Shown here piece by piece: positions 10,384 through 23,200 of a stretch of DNA of 64,000 nt. The stretch comes from Metaphire vulgaris. Lineage: Eukaryota; Annelida; Clitellata; Crassiclitellata; Megascolecidae. Positions within the stretch are counted from its first letter, which is position 1; each line of letters starts with the position of its first letter. The position numbers and the translations under genes are program-made. Under the pieces are notes generated by a model that was given only the letters and a program-made list of their open reading frames with translations, made no database searches and was not told the DNA's origin. The stretch lies in assembly GCA_018105865.1 (NCBI GenBank), contig CM030851.1, positions 2,748,468-2,812,467 on the forward strand, in the 5' to 3' direction.

Positions 10384-12656
10384 GGTTTAAAGTGGTCGCA
10401 TGTGGTCTGCCCTGTGTGAGAACCACTGAAATTGCATGATAAAGAGCAATATTTTGGTGCAATAATCAGTTATTGGGCTAGAACCTTACAAGTATTGTTG
10501 CTGCGAATCAGTCTGAAGCTTAGTCTAGCGAAAATATTGAAATTGTAATATTAAATATTTGCAATAATTTTTCGTTCTTACATAGCACGGTCGCCACATG
10601 TTTCCACGCGTATTCATATTCTGGAACATTCTCTTTGGATCCGTTTGGCCATTGAAATGATGTCGTGCACAGGATTACGGCATTTTCATCTCGAGGTTGC
10701 AAGCGTAAAGTAATGCTTGATGTCGTAATCAGTGAATTACTGATTACGGCGTTGGATGTTGTAGAACTTTCAATGGCGTCGTTGTCTTTTCTCCAATTCA
10801 TTGTGGGGACCAGAAATCCTGTTGAGTTGATTTCACAAAACATCAACACTTGATCACCCTCCACTGCAGGCAAATGAGTGGCGTTCACTCCACAGATAGG
10901 ATCGGAAGCTAGAAAATAATTAACATGAGCGAATTGCACGATGTTTTAAATAAGCAAAGCACATTATCCTGTACAAAAGAGTAAAGGTAGTCCCGTATTC
11001 GAAAGCGCACAGGGTCCGGCGTTGATCTCCGGTTTCTGAGGCAAGCAGCCACACAGGTGGCATACGTCAGTAACTAATCCAGAGTAGTTTGCCATTGCTT
11101 TGTCTAGACCCGCGTTTTTATCTTCGCAGCTGTTAACGCTGCTGCCAATTTATTAACGTCTAGGCAATGAACGTCTTGGTAGTAGGCGTAGGCGGTTTGA
11201 TATTTGGATTGGTGACTGTCTTTGAATCGAGTAGTAGTTCCACCGGTCAAGTCATCCGTTCATCGCTTAGGCCTCTGTATTCACCTACATATAATTGTAT
11301 GCCTCTATTTAATGCTGCCAAAGCAGTGGAAATTAACAGTTTTGTTCCCGCAAATTAAACATTTTGTTACTGTACAGCATGCTTACCTATAACCGTCAAA
11401 TAGGTAACGAACTCCACAGTTGAATCAAACACTCTACAAGAATACTTTCCTGCATGTCCTCGATCGGCAGAATCGATGATGAGATCAAACTGTCCGCTGC
11501 TTCTGTTGTTAATATTTCTATACAATGTCTTCACGTCCTCGTGTATTTTACCGTTTACGAATACATATACTGCCTGTCCATTGTTCACTGTGATCAGTGT
11601 CCAATATACTGTGTCTGAAGGATTTACTCTGCACTTAAGTGTCACATTTCCACCAACAGCAGCGACTGTATTTTGCGATCTTGCATGTGAAAGATCTGCG
11701 AATTATTACAGCATGACGGTTAGTGAGACATACTTATACTTATAGCTATGTACTATTAAATTTGAATGTTACTGATCCGTTAAAGAAACATGACGCCAAA
11801 TTGCGGGAATAGTTTTTAGTAGGGATGCGGATATTAACGATTGATTAATCGATTAATCGTTAATTTTTTAATCGATTAAATTTTCTTTAATAGATTAATT
11901 TTTCGATTAAATTTTGATATTTTTAAAAACTTATTTACTTGAATAGCTACTTAGCTTAATATGTTTTTATTTCGTTCAGACAACAATGGCGAGTAATGAA
12001 AGCAATGTTGCAGTTAAGCTATTAAGAGGAGAGATGAGCAAGCACTTTTGTTTTGTTTTTAAAGCTAACTGCAAACGGCATATATAGATGTAGAGCTGCA
12101 ATGCAAGGAGATCAGCTAAAAGCTACATGTATATGTAGGCCCTAATTATTTTAATCGAAATTAATCAATTAATCGATTTTTTTAAAATTCCGATTTATCG
12201 AACAAGAACAGTTTTATCGTTACCAGTCCTAGTTTTTAGACGTTGTTTAAAATGATTCGACAATTTCGGAAAATAAATTGGCACGAACTGCAACTGAGAA
12301 GGGTGGCGTTTGTAGAGAGAAATTAGGAAATCTTGGCCATTGCTTGCTGATTCCTCCTGGGCCTCGCCCCCCACTGGTCCACACTATACATAGCCAGGGA
12401 AAATTGCATGCTATTATTAACTTATTCAGCATACATGAGACAATAATAAATTCTTCTCAAATACCATTCTGGCATGACCGAGTATTCAAAAATTTCGAGA
12501 AATTCTGATGCATACGTCTCATTATTTGACTATTTGATGTTTTGTTAAACCTATTAATACCTACTGTAAGCAAAAATTGTTGCTTTCTGATCAAAACTCA
12601 CCATAGAACATAACCGGGAGCAAAAAGAAGGAAATAAACTTCGCTAACGACATCAT
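8007..12656 (-). CDS. Gene E: V-set/Ig/Ig transmembrane receptor
   Basis: Minus-strand exons: 12656-12602, 11695-11387, 10908-10582, 10311-10039, 9396-9304 and 8191-8007. They join in frame to 413 residues with all junctions phase 1. The order is signal peptide (MMSLAKFISFFLLPVMFYG), V-set Ig, two more Ig domains, a membrane helix and a tail of about 61 residues. The three Ig exons align one to one with gene D. The membrane exon has two possible acceptors; only the one after tctcggctcag (9397) keeps the frame, while the stronger-looking one at 9435 would break it. The tail ends QQHVYAN; YAN fits a pYxN (GRB2-type SH2) motif, but that is weak evidence. It converges on gene D, 3.1 kb apart. The likely role is cell-surface recognition; the ligand is unknown. 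Confidence 0.8.
9160..9275 (+). mobile_element. LINE 3' end fragment in gene E intron 5
   Basis: The sequence ctgactgatctt, then gacctgg, then a GCGCCATAGAAGT-like end followed by (TTGA)n matches the 3' end of the LINE at 58231-59085, which ends GCGCTATAGAAGT. It is 5'-truncated. It lies downstream of the membrane exon and extends a misleading open frame there. Confidence 0.7.
9304..9396 (-). CDS. Gene E exon 5, transmembrane helix
   Basis: The exon has 93 nt, phase 1 to 1. It encodes DAVVIIGLSLFACVLAIF, continues LSVYLFL and ends RQRKNA, a hydrophobic helix followed by basic stop-transfer residues. The acceptor was chosen for phase; see the gene entry. Confidence 0.7.
10039..10311 (-). CDS. 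Gene E exon 4, third Ig domain
   Basis: The exon has 273 nt, phase 1 to 1, acceptor tatttgtag, donor TCCG|GTTAGC. It encodes VRNLTIWPNNTSFQYGDELIC, TYTWTH-like KYTWTH and LFECTVQNTVNGE. It aligns with gene D 4029-4316. Confidence 0.86.
10335..10428 (-). repeat. LINE 3' tail with (AAT)n, gene E intron 3
   Basis: (AAT)n is followed by AAGGTTTAAAGTGGTCGC and CTGTGTGAGAACCACTG, the same 3' end as the LINE at 34583-35223. It sits in the intron between the second and third Ig exons. Confidence 0.8.
10582..10908 (-). CDS. Gene E exon 3, second Ig domain
   Basis: The exon has 327 nt, phase 1 to 1, acceptor attttctag, donor GCTAT|GTAAG. It encodes DQVLMFCEINSTGFLVP, MNWRKDN and NAVILCTTSFQWPNGS. It aligns with gene D exon 3 throughout. 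Confidence 0.87.
11387..11695 (-). CDS. Gene E exon 2, V-set Ig domain
   Basis: The exon has 309 nt, phase 1 to 1. It encodes NVTLKCRVNPSDTVYWTL and FDLIIDSADRGHAGKYSCRV. The B-strand Cys, Trp and F-strand Cys are all present. The stretch before the Cys and the C'-D region differ most from gene D. Confidence 0.88.
11820..12231. repeat. hAT-like element, gene E intron 1
   Basis: The left end is TAGGGATGCGGATA and the right end CCAGTCCTA, flanked by a perfect 8-bp duplication gtttttag. Inside are many overlapping ATTAATCGATTAATCG palindromes. It has no coding capacity. Confidence 0.8.
12602..12656 (-). CDS. Gene E exon 1, signal peptide
   Basis: It encodes MMSLAKFISFFLLPVMFY and ends in phase 1 at TATG|GTGAGT. 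The second ATG could equally be the start. Confidence 0.75.
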
Positions 12657-13073
12657 TCGCAAAAGGTCCCAAGCACGATCTAACCTATGACCTTCTATAG
12701 CGCCATTTTGATAACGCATTTGGCAACAGTTGATAGTCTCTCCGCAGCAGGTCGTCCGTCTGTATTTAATGTGAAATAGGAATCGTATCAAGTTTCTTTA
12801 TGTGAATGCCGCACGCATTATCCTGTTTGTGTCATCAATCAGTAGTCAAACAATCGGGCTTCCATGTTGGTTTCGGCAGAGTTTGACAAAATTGAAGTTG
12901 ACAAACAATAGACTAACTGTGCCGTGTTTGTATTTTGCTGTCAGCTCTTTCATTTTCGCAATAGAGATCTAAGGCAAAGTTAAGCTTATGGCCGGTCACG
13001 AGTTTTGAATAATCTATGCCAATAAAACAGTTTCCGTATTCATGTATGCATTAGTAATATTCCATCAAAAACA

Positions 13074-13309
13074 CAGAGCCGGCGCGTGACTTTATAGGGG
13101 GCCCCCTGCAATTTCTACGAGCGCAACGTTTTTGAAATGTCTTGACGAGCAAAAAAAAGGTCATCGAAGACAAGTACTACTTAAGAATAAGAAAAATCAA
13201 ATCTCTTAAATATCCGAGGCCGGCGGGGGCTGCTGCGGCCGGCGGGGCCTGCTGCGGCCGGCGGGGCCCCTGCGGCCGCAGGCTTTGCAGGCCCCACGCG
13301 CCGGCTCTG
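13074..13309. repeat. MITE with CAGAGCCGGCGCGTG ends
   Basis: The left end CAGAGCCGGCGCGTG and right end CACGCGCCGGCTCTG are inverted repeats. The flanks caaaaaca and caaagaca are an 8-bp duplication with one mismatch. The interior holds a GACGAGCAAAAAAAGGTC-type motif and a GC-rich triplicated GGCCGGCGGGG segment. Confidence 0.8.
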
Positions 13310-13579
13310 CAAAGACATACTGTGTATACACGGCATCTAAAAAAATCGAGACCCTCTGTATTTTGGTTATTACTTTTCCAGACGTAGTCCGATTAAGTAC
13401 TTCGAAGTAGACAAGTAAGTAAGGAAGTAAAATCTTGTGAATTTGTATAGTGCTCTTAAGAGCAGCACCGCAGTGGGCCTAGCTGCTTATTCTAAAGCGC
13501 TTGATGTATGTATTGGCACTAGAATTGTCGCTGCATTGTCGGAATAGGAATATTCAGTTTGGTGTAAGGTTTTTTAAGA

Positions 13580-14290
13580 CTGCGTCCACAATCGCCACCT
13601 CTATAGTCCACTCCAAATTAGATTACTGTAACTCCCTCTACTAAAACTTCCCAAAGCCTCCATCAACAAATTGCAATCAATACAAAATGCTTTAGCTCGT
13701 GCTGTTACTATGTCACCTAAATTCTCCCATATTTCACCCATACTAAAATCATTACATTGGCTTAAAATAACAGAAAGTATCCAATATAAGATAATAACAC
13801 TTACACATAGCTCACTTCAGTCATCAAAACCTGTCTACCTTAGGTCACTATTAACCCCTCAGCCTCCTCGACCCACACGTTCGTCATCTCATCTCACTCT
13901 GTCACGCCCGCTAAATCAGTCATCCCTGAAAATTTGCAACCGTGCCTTTTCATATGCTGCACCTGAACTCTGGAACTCGATCCCAGCTTCCCTTCGCACA
14001 CTTGGACACTTTCAAGCAATAAAATCTGAATCCTCATTTACTATAATTCCTGCATTATCTCCTCAATTCTTCAGGTCTAAGCTTAAATCCTTCCTGTTTC
14101 TTAAATCATTTCCGCCATAGCTGTAACAACCTAGCCTCACTGCCCTTCGGATATTGACTATTGCCTGGCTGATCCCACACCTTTCCTATAGCTATTTAAA
14201 GAGAGGCTGAGCGCCTGAGAATAAGCAGCTACTGTTGTGCTGCTGCCAAGGCGCTATAGAAATCCACGAGATTTTACTTTACTTTACTTT
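13580..14290 (+). pseudogene. LINE reverse-transcriptase C-terminal fragment
   Basis: The frame at 13671-14120 contains QNALARAVT, ISPILKSLHWLKITESIQYK and YAAPELWNSIPASLR, the conserved end of ORF2 in CR1/L2-like non-LTR elements. Upstream, DYCNSL-like coding is interrupted. The 3' end is GGCGCTATAGAAATCC followed by (TTTAC)n, a simple-repeat tail. It is 5'-truncated and inactive. Confidence 0.85.
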
Positions 14291-15521
14291 ACTTACTTTT
14301 TATAGTAGGTCTAGTAAAGTAGAAATATAAAGTCGTTAGGTTTCAATACAATAGCTTGCTATGGCTTATTTAACTGTTATTTTGCAAAGAATGGAAGCAA
14401 CTCAGTGCCTGGATTAAACCTGAACAGTAACAACTATGCAGATAGGCCTAATGTGTGTTATAACCTAAATTAGGATAGGAATACAAAACTGAAAACTGCA
14501 GATTTTGAACTTAATTTATGCTGCGGCTGTACTAGTGAAAAGAGCATAATCATGCATATTTTCAGAAAAATTAATTTGGAAAATCTTAAAATGTCGCCCC
14601 AGACCCCCATTATAGGCGAGCGCGAAGCGTTCGCCATGAGATGCCCCCCCACCAAAATTCTAAATACGCCACTGATCGTATGAGTGCTTTGTGTAAAACG
14701 CTCATGCCTTTGGCCTTTGTCATGCTATAGCGCTACATAAATTATCAAGTAGAATATAATAAAATAGAATGGATTCGTTTCTATAGTCTTCTCTTAGCAA
14801 CCACGTTAAGACCAAAAATAATTTTGTCTTTGCATTTTGCGTCCTAAACTTCTCGGGAGATGGGCTACTAAAGATTCATTGCTCTTTATATTTTACCTAG
14901 CGGTTAAGCGGAATTTCTTCAATCTATAACTCACACAATGTCTTTTATAAAGGTGTTACGTATGATCTCAATTGAATCGAGAATTTCAAACCCAGGTGTT
15001 TTAGGAAGTTAATTTATCGAGCTGTTCTTCAAAAGTGCACATTTAATAAATTATTTTCTCCATAAACTTATTTGCGTTGAGTTCATCAGACTTATTATTT
15101 TTGGCTGAATAGTTCGTTTCAGTATTTTGAATTGTATTATAATTCACGAAATTCGCCGATTTAATTATTGAAACAGCGCAAAGATTCCACGCTGTCCACT
15201 CAATCACATGATCTCGAAGCGGCAGAAGTCGTTGACATAGCTTGGGACTTGCTGACCAGTTACTGTACCAGTTTCTACATTAACTCAGAAATCACTGTGA
15301 ACATTGTGCAGATGTGACAATGACACTGACATCATTGACATGATGTCACTATGAAACTGTGTCACTCTCCAGAGTTCGAATCTTATATCACGATGTTATT
15401 CAAATATTTTAGTTTATAATTGTGGATGTTTAATAAATAGATAGATCGACAGTATGTTTTATGCCTTTTAATGTCTTTATACAGCACTGATGAAATATTA
15501 CTCGACATGAAGAGGATTAGT

Positions 15522-15813
15522 CAGTGGCGTAACGTGGGGGGGCGGGGGGCACTTTGTTGACTGCCCCCCGGGCCCCGGGCGGGGGGGCCCCCAAAGAGGG
15601 GTCTAAGCTAGGGTTAGGTTAGGGTTAACCCTAACTTTTTAACCCTAACAACCCTAACCATAGAAATGAACGCGCTGACGACCTTTTTTTGCTCGTCAGG
15701 ATGAAAAAGGAGGTGATGACGTTTTTTTTTGCTCGTCAGCTCGAAACTTGGAAACTTTGGGGCCCCCATGGCAAAGATGCCCCCGGGCCCCCAAAAGTCA
15801 CGCTACGCCACTG
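15522..15813. repeat. hAT MITE with internal TTAGGG-like repeats
   Basis: The termini are CAGTGGCGTAACGTGG and CACGCTACGCCACTG; the flanks ggattagt and ggattaga are an 8-bp duplication with one mismatch. Inside are a short GGTTAGGGTTAACCCTAAC cluster (about 15607-15660) and two copies of the GCTCGTCA/TGACGAGC form of the shared motif. Confidence 0.85.
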
Positions 15814-16705
15814 GGATTAGAAACTTTAGAGACTATTTGGAAATCGGGGTTTTTCTCAGTTTTTTTAAGGACGCGATCTGTTGACGCGGACGCGTCTATA
15901 AACAAAAACAACACACACACACACAACTGTTTGCATCAAAACGAGAGGGCGTAAGCCGGTAAAAAGCATTTTGCATCCCTTTTAAATAGACATAGCATAT
16001 GACATTAAAGTACAACGACCTGTCGGCTAACCAACGTTACTTGAATTTATAAGCCAATGACCGTGTTTTATTAAGGGGTGGTTTTGGATCTTAGTTAAAT
16101 CTCAAATTTTAATATCATTTAGGAAATTATTTTACCAAACTGACATCCAAAATAGCAAATTTTGATCTGTATATTTTTAATATATCCTGTTTTGTGAAAT
16201 GAATTTTTATTTTATTGATTATTTACGTTTGGTTGATTTTTTTTATTTTATAGTGAAATGTTCTGCTGACATTCGCCAGATGTCGCAAACTTGCATAAAA
16301 CTGAATGAAACTCATTTGAAGAGTTCTGCTTTCAAATATTTTGTTCTTTCATCATTTAACGTTTCATTTTTAAAATTTAGATTCATTTTAAAATCTGTTT
16401 CACAATAACCTCTTTTCACCCTTTTGATTTCTGTCGAATAAAATAATGTCCTAAATGATATTGAAATTTGAGTTGTAACTAGTTTGGCTGTTTCCTAAGT
16501 ACATTATCGGAACCAACAGCATGCACAGTTCATTCGAATGGAGTTTAGACGACAAAATGGGCTATGAGTAGTTCCCTGGAGTTGGAAGATAGGGGCCCTA
16601 TAATGGTCGACGGAGAAAAGTTGTTGGGGCTGTGGACAAAATAGGGAAGAAGGTTCGACAATTTTGACAGTTGTTGACTGGGAGGGGTCAAGAGAAGGTG
16701 AAGTC

Positions 16706-16899
16706 CAGGGCCTGTTTTAAGAAAAATTTATCTTTGCACTAAACTCAGAAAATTTGCAGACATCTGCGCAAAACCCAGCAAAAAACGTCTTCCGGAAAAT
16801 TTATCGTTGCACAAAATGCAAAAATTGCATTTTACCACTGCACATTTTCATTTTATCACTGCACATTCTGTGTATCACTGCACGTTAAAACAGTCCCTG
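16706..16899. repeat. MITE, CAGGGCCTGTTTTAA family
   Basis: The ends are CAGGGCCTGTTTTAAG and GTTAAAACAGTCCCTG with a perfect 8-bp duplication gtgaagtc. The related sequence near 20460-20490 (gtcaagagaagttgacgtcaac) lacks the insertion and serves as an empty site. The interior repeats ACTGCACATT units. Confidence 0.88.
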
Positions 16900-17940
16900 G
16901 TGAAGTCAACAATATCAGTTTTACAAATAATCAAAAACTGCCGTGAAATTTAAGATTTTGCGTTGATCCAAAAACACCCATATAAAGCATTATCATTGAC
17001 TTATAGATGACGCCCATCGTCTTTGATACACAACACACACACTTCACCGTTGGGTACATGTTCCTGATATTTTGAATATTGTATGTCCATAAAAGGCGCA
17101 AAGTGGAAAATGCAAAATTAGATGCCAAAGAAAATTGCTACAAATTGTAAAAATTTATAAAAAATATGTTTGACTGCAATACTGATTGATCCGCTTTCAT
17201 ATCTGTCCATTTGAAAGTGCCTATTGGATTAAGATCAGACGTTTTGCAGAAATGTAAAGCGAGAGGAATTTCTAAGATATGAATTCTTACGGTTTTAGTA
17301 ACAGTAACTGAGTTGGAATTTTCGTTTAACTTATGTCCTGTGCTTAATGTCATGTTCTGTCAAGGAAACGAAGAATTTTTGCGAATTAACATTGAAAAAT
17401 AACAGCATTTCTGAATGTAGACTTATTTAAATTTAACTTCTATGGCTACAAAGATCATCAATCATCTCTAGCAATTTTCTTTTGCGTATAATTTGGCATT
17501 TTTGCGCATCATGCTTTTCATGGATATACTGTATCCATCGGTTGCTGGTAGTCAACAGCGTTACTTCTATCTATAATTGAACGATAATGATTTATATGGG
17601 TGTTATTGGATCATCGTAGATGCGCAAATTTCACGGCAATATAAGAATTTATTTTCTCCTACTGACTATCGAAACTGTATTAATTGTGCCCTTACTTGCT
17701 ACAGCTTGATTAAATTCAGAGGATTGCCTACATTTTACTTTAATGATTATTATTATTTAGTAGACTTTTTCTTTTGAAATCGTGAAAGTGATAAGCTGAT
17801 GAATCTTTCAGTTGTTATACTGCAAATTCGAGTATTATGAATAATTAGAATTAGTCGTTGTAAAGAATATGTAAATAATAATTCCACTAAGCATTATAAT
17901 AAGTAATTTTCTGTTTGTGATGCGATTATGGTGGTGATGT

Positions 17941-18130
17941 CAGTGGCGTAGCGAGGCAAAGTGCCGCCCGGGGCGAGAAAAAAGTGCCGCCTCCGAAATT
18001 TCCTGACAATCAAAAAACGTTATCAAAAGTAAAAAACCTGATAAAAATTTTGAAAATCTCAAAAAATGCCGCCCCTAGGACAAGTGCCGCCCGGGGCGGT
18101 TCGCCCCCACTGCCCCTCGCTACGCCACTG
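17941..18130. repeat. hAT MITE, CAGTGGCGTAGCGAGG
   Basis: The ends CAGTGGCGTAGCGAGG and CCTCGCTACGCCACTG are inverted repeats flanked by a perfect 8-bp duplication ggtgatgt. It encloses a CTGACAATCAAAAAACG form of the shared motif. The element at 32098 belongs to the same subfamily. Confidence 0.92.
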
Positions 18131-19802
18131 GGTGATGTTCATGGAAGAATATCGGGAACAATGAGACCAACTGGATTTTCTGCTTGTCTATTATATAGCA
18201 CTGATATTAAATAATAATTTATCAGACAATGAGAATCAATTTCATCCTATATAAGCAGTTTAACTTATCGAGACATTCAACGTTAGAAGATTACAGCAGT
18301 CCCACAAAGACGAAATACAATTTATTTCTATCGCTGTGTAAAGTAAGAGCTATTGCATTAATAGTCGTGCCCAGTAAATAGCAAATAGTAAACCTTCTGT
18401 AGAATAAATATACAAAAAAATAATCTGTTTTCAAAAAACAGTCTGTATTGTTGGGTATATGTCTATGTGTGTTTACATCATAGGACTTCGTTACATCTCT
18501 TGTTTCAAATATCATCTGGGATAATTTTCTATTGAATTAAATCTTAAGACCAGAAATAATTTTTTATTCGCATTTTGCGTCATACACTTCTTAGGAGATG
18601 AATTACTAAAGATTCGCTATATACCAATTTCAACCTAGCATTTAAGTGTGATTTCTTCTTTCTATAAGGCACGCAAGGTCTTTTACAAAGGTGTTACTTA
18701 TGATCTCAATTGAATCGAGAATTTCAATGCCTTGTGGTGCATGAAGTTAATATATTGAACTGCCATTCAAAAGCGAATATTTATTAAAATAATATTTTCT
18801 TAAACTTATTTGCTTCAAGTTCATCAGACTCATTTTTTGGTTGAATATTCAGTTTCAGTATTTTGAAATGTAGAATTCACGAAATTCGCCAGATGACGCC
18901 GCCTTGCGTAGGGGTTGAGTTATGTTCGTTTAAAGCGCCTATTCATAAAGTCATTTTATTTGATTTTATTAGCTCTTTGATTGTATTATTTTTTAATTTA
19001 TTATTTGGGACCATTTCCTTTTTTAAGGAATGAGGTAAACTGCTCTCAACTTTTATCAACAACGTTGTTTTGGTTATCATGGAGTGGCGGATTAAGGTTT
19101 ACGGAACCCGTAGATTCCCGTAGAAGACTAGGTTTAAATACACTAACTAAGATACAATAGATAAAATACAGTAGATAAATTACACTAGATAAAAGGCATT
19201 TGATAAAGTTAGAGATAATAACGATTAATTTAATTTTAATGGCTATTGTTTTGTGAAATGAACGATTGTTCAATAGTTAATTCGATTAAGACAAAAAAAA
19301 CTTATAAGGTTACAATTATCGACAAAAATGTTATATTTCATATAAAATTTAGTTTAAAAGAGCATTTTGAAGCGCTGCTTATAATAAAGTGCCGTTCATA
19401 AGTCTCGCATCACCCACCTGAGAAAGTTATTTACGTCCTTTTCTTGAACTTGTCCTTTCAATCCTACACCATAATTCCATGTTATTATGTACCGGTTTGT
19501 TGGAAATTCAATTCTGCGCCCATTTCCGCAATCAGTCTGTCTCTTTTATGAACTGTTGTCCAATTGATTATTATGCAAGGAAACGTTATAGTCTGCATAA
19601 TACTGGATTCTAAATCATCCAATGAACTTATGTCTTTCTCAACCAATTGAAGTATTAAATCCCACAGCCAATCAGTGCGCGGCAATTCCGGTCATTGGAG
19701 CTCTAATCAGGAATATTTCTGAGTTCTTTCGAACCGAAGATAACGCCTATTTGCCACCTGCTGCTTTCCCGTACACAGTCCACCCACAACAGCGCTAAAT
19801 AT

Positions 19803-19985
19803 CAGGGGCGTAGCCAGGAATTTGATTTAGGAGGGTATAAATGTTTGGGGGTGGGGCGGTTATAAACCTTAACTATAAACCATATAAACAACATATAACC
19901 ACATATAAATCACATAAAAAACTTTAAGGTAGACTGATTTTGGGGACGCATTTATACCGATATACCCCCCGTCGATACGCCCCTG
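19803..19985. repeat. MITE, CAGGGGCGTAGCC
   Basis: The left end is CAGGGGCGTAGCCAGG and the right end CGATACGCCCCTG, flanked by a perfect 8-bp duplication ctaaatat. The interior matches the element at 33291-33443 in the opposite orientation. Confidence 0.9.
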
Positions 19986-20060
19986 CTAAATATAAATCAG
20001 TTCTTATAATGCTTCATACAGCCAGATAATCCGCTCTTCGGCCCCTTAGCCACGTAGGCC

Positions 20061-20208
20061 CAGTGGCGTAAGGAGAGGGGCACTTTGGAGACAGCCCCCG
20101 GGCCCCTGGATAGGGGCCCCCAAAGAGGTGGACGCCTTTTTTGCTCGTCACCGGGGCCCCATATAAAGGATTCCCCCGGAGGCCCCCAAAAGTCACGCTA
20201 CGCCACTG
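20061..20208. repeat. hAT MITE, CAGTGGCGTAAGG
   Basis: The ends are CAGTGGCGTAAGGAG and CACGCTACGCCACTG, with a perfect 8-bp duplication cgtaggcc. It carries a CCTTTTTTGCTCGTCA copy of the shared motif and resembles a shortened version of 15522-15813. Confidence 0.9.
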
Positions 20209-23200
20209 CGTAGGCCTTAGCCACGGCTTCATGTTGGTATGGATTTTCCCAAGATTTAATTACAAACAAATTTCTCCGCCGACAAGGTGTATCAGGGACT
20301 TCTATAGCGCTCTCTATCGGCTTAGTCGAGGCCATCAACGCAATGGGATGATAACAGCGCTCTTAAGACTCAATCAACCATAATGGGATTCCATTAATTA
20401 CGTCAATAAAATATGGGGAAGAGGTTTGAAAAAGTTTGAGAGTTGTTTGCAGGGGGAGCGGTGGTGTCAAGAGAAGTTGACGTCAACAATTTCATTGTTT
20501 ACAAATGATAAAAATAGGAAATTTCATGGAATACTATTTATTACAACGGGAAAACGCCTGACAAGCAAAAAAGGTAATTACCACCACATTACGACACTTG
20601 ATGAACAAAAGAAAGGGGATAAGGTCATCAGCACAAAAATAACCTTCTAAACTTTTTAGGGGGACCCGTCACTGATCTTAGTGGGGGTCAAAAGTTTTTG
20701 ACATAATTATAGGGGGTCACTGAAAGTTGACAGTTGTTGACAAGGGAGGGGTCAAAAATTGACCAAATTTTTTTGACGTAATTAACTAACAGCCCCTAAA
20801 GGTAAAGTTTTCCCGCGCCCGGATTAGAGAGTTGGGCCCGGTGCTGATCTCCGGTCTCTTAGGCATACATCTACGCAGGTGACATACACCATTGCGACCA
20901 AAATTTAGAAAATAATCGATGCATACTTATCTTCATCTACACCACTAATAAGTAGTTCCTCTAGAGTCGAGAGGTCTTCATATGCAGCAACTGTTTGCAT
21001 CAAAACGTAACAGCATAAGGCCGAGACCGCATTTTGCATCACTTATGTTTTGACTTATTGATATTACCTTACGGTTAAGCGGCCTTACTTTCTTTTATGA
21101 CTCAATGGCTATGTTTTATTAAGGTGTGGTATTGGATCTTAGTTAAATCTAAAATTTAGTATCATTTAGGATATTATTTTATCCCACTGGCTTCCAGGAC
21201 AGGAAATGTTTGACCTCGATAATTTTATACCTATTTTTTTACAAATTGAATGACTAAATAATAATGACTTTTGGTCAGGGCGCGATTTGTGACCTGGAGC
21301 AGTGAGGGGAGGAATGTGTCGAGCTAGGGGGGTGTAGTTGTTGGGAAATGTAGCAGTGGGGGGATGTAGTTGTGGGGGATGTACCAGTAGAAGGATGCAG
21401 TTGGGCAGTGGGAGGGGGAAGATTTCCCCTTACCCCTACAAATCGCGCCCTGCTTTTGGTTTCGAATGACGTTTGGTTGAGCAACTTGAGCTTTTGTTTT
21501 GTCGCTGGTGTTCTGCTGCCATTCGCCAGATGGCGCAAATTTACGTCAGAATGAAGGAAACACATTTGATGAGCTCGACATTCAAATGTTTTGTTCTACA
21601 TCACAAGTATGTTGGGTCATCCGGATAGAAAGGTCTTTATATTCACCAACTGCTTGCATCAAAACGTAAGAGAGTAAGCCCGATACTTCGTTTTGCGTAA
21701 CGTTGTAATTGACACAACACTTCTCTGTTTGCACAGCTATTCTAGTAGTTAATGTGCGCGTGCGCGCGCGCGCGTGTGTGTGTGTAATAGCCGACGTCTA
21801 TTTATAGACGCATCCGTTACAAAGACGATGAGCGTATGCTAAACTATGTACAAATCCGCAAGTTTAGGACCCTGGTCGACTAATGTTCATCTATAAAAAA
21901 CATTCTTCGTGTTTACAATTATTGTCCTGAGGTTAGGAGGCGTTAGAGGTGATGCCGCGAGTCGGCTGCCTAACCTGAAACCTGCGTACAGGAAGTAGGA
22001 GGCAGGATTTTCCCGATGTTCTGACCAGCGAAAGGCGCTTTCTCTACACCACCCCCCGTGACGCAGTTATTCTAGGGCCAAACAATTCGAAATTCTTTCG
22101 TCTTTCGTCCTCCGCTCGTTGATGAATTCCTTCTCCTTTCTTTTCGCAGTTCTCTCTTTGCCTTTTCCTTCGTCTCCAACCTGTTCGTTAGATATTGTTG
22201 ATGTTCCTTTGATCGGAACGAGAGCCACCGTGGACAACTGGGCAGGCGTCGTTCAGCTTGCAGGGCGCCTTCTTGGCTCGTCTACGTAGCAGACGACAGA
22301 GCTGGTCTTTCCACATCACCCGAGTGACCGGGGATCCAGGTCAAGACCTTCGTAGTCAGAGTCACCGGGGTGCCTGCTTCTGTCGTCCGCGTAGACCGCC
22401 AGCAGACGCAGCAGCAGCATCGGTCTGCGTTGAGACCTCTGCTGCATGACGGGCTGCAGCGCCATCAGACAGGGTTATTAATAAAATTTGTATAGCGCCT
22501 CTTACATTTCTACTCAGAGGCGCTCCTGGAATTGGAGTCGCATGGTATAGTGGTGATACTTTAAATTTCGCATTAAGCAGAGCGAGGGAGTAAGAAGTGA
22601 GGCCTGAATGGATGGGTTCAAGGCATTCCAGAGGGAGGGTCCATTCACTGCAAAAACCCGACGCTGAGTAAGAGCAGTGCGGGATCTGAGGACATGAACG
22701 TTCTTCCGATCAGTGGAGCGGAGCAGGCGATGTGCAGTGGAAGAGGTTGTCTCAAGATGTTAATGTAACATTGAAAGTTAATATATTCAACCGACTTTCA
22801 AAACTTCCTATTTAATAACTTTTAAATCACAGTTAAATTATTTTAATTGAGTTCGCTATATTGAACACCTTAATTAATTTTTGGCGATTAGGTTGAATTT
22901 GCGTATAAAAATTCTGAGGGTTTCTTTTGATATATTCACCTGATTGCGAGAGGTTTCAATAAAACACATAATATGATGCGCACTTCTTTCGATCCATTTA
23001 TTCCTGACCATTCGTTACACATCTTGCTGTAATAATCTCATTTGTTAAGGAATCATTTTTCAAAAAACTCTCTTCTGTTCAGGTCCTGAGAATATCTGAC
23101 CAGCGCTGCTATAAGCATCTTGTAGTCCAGTATTGTAGATTGTGAATTATTCTATAGACTCCAACTGCAGAAGAGGGTATTGAATTCTAACATTCACGTA

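Noticed and set aside
15607..15660. TTAGGG/CCCTAA repeats suggesting a telomere
   Set aside because: Only a few imperfect units, in both orientations, inside a MITE; similar short runs occur at about 50055 and 62344.
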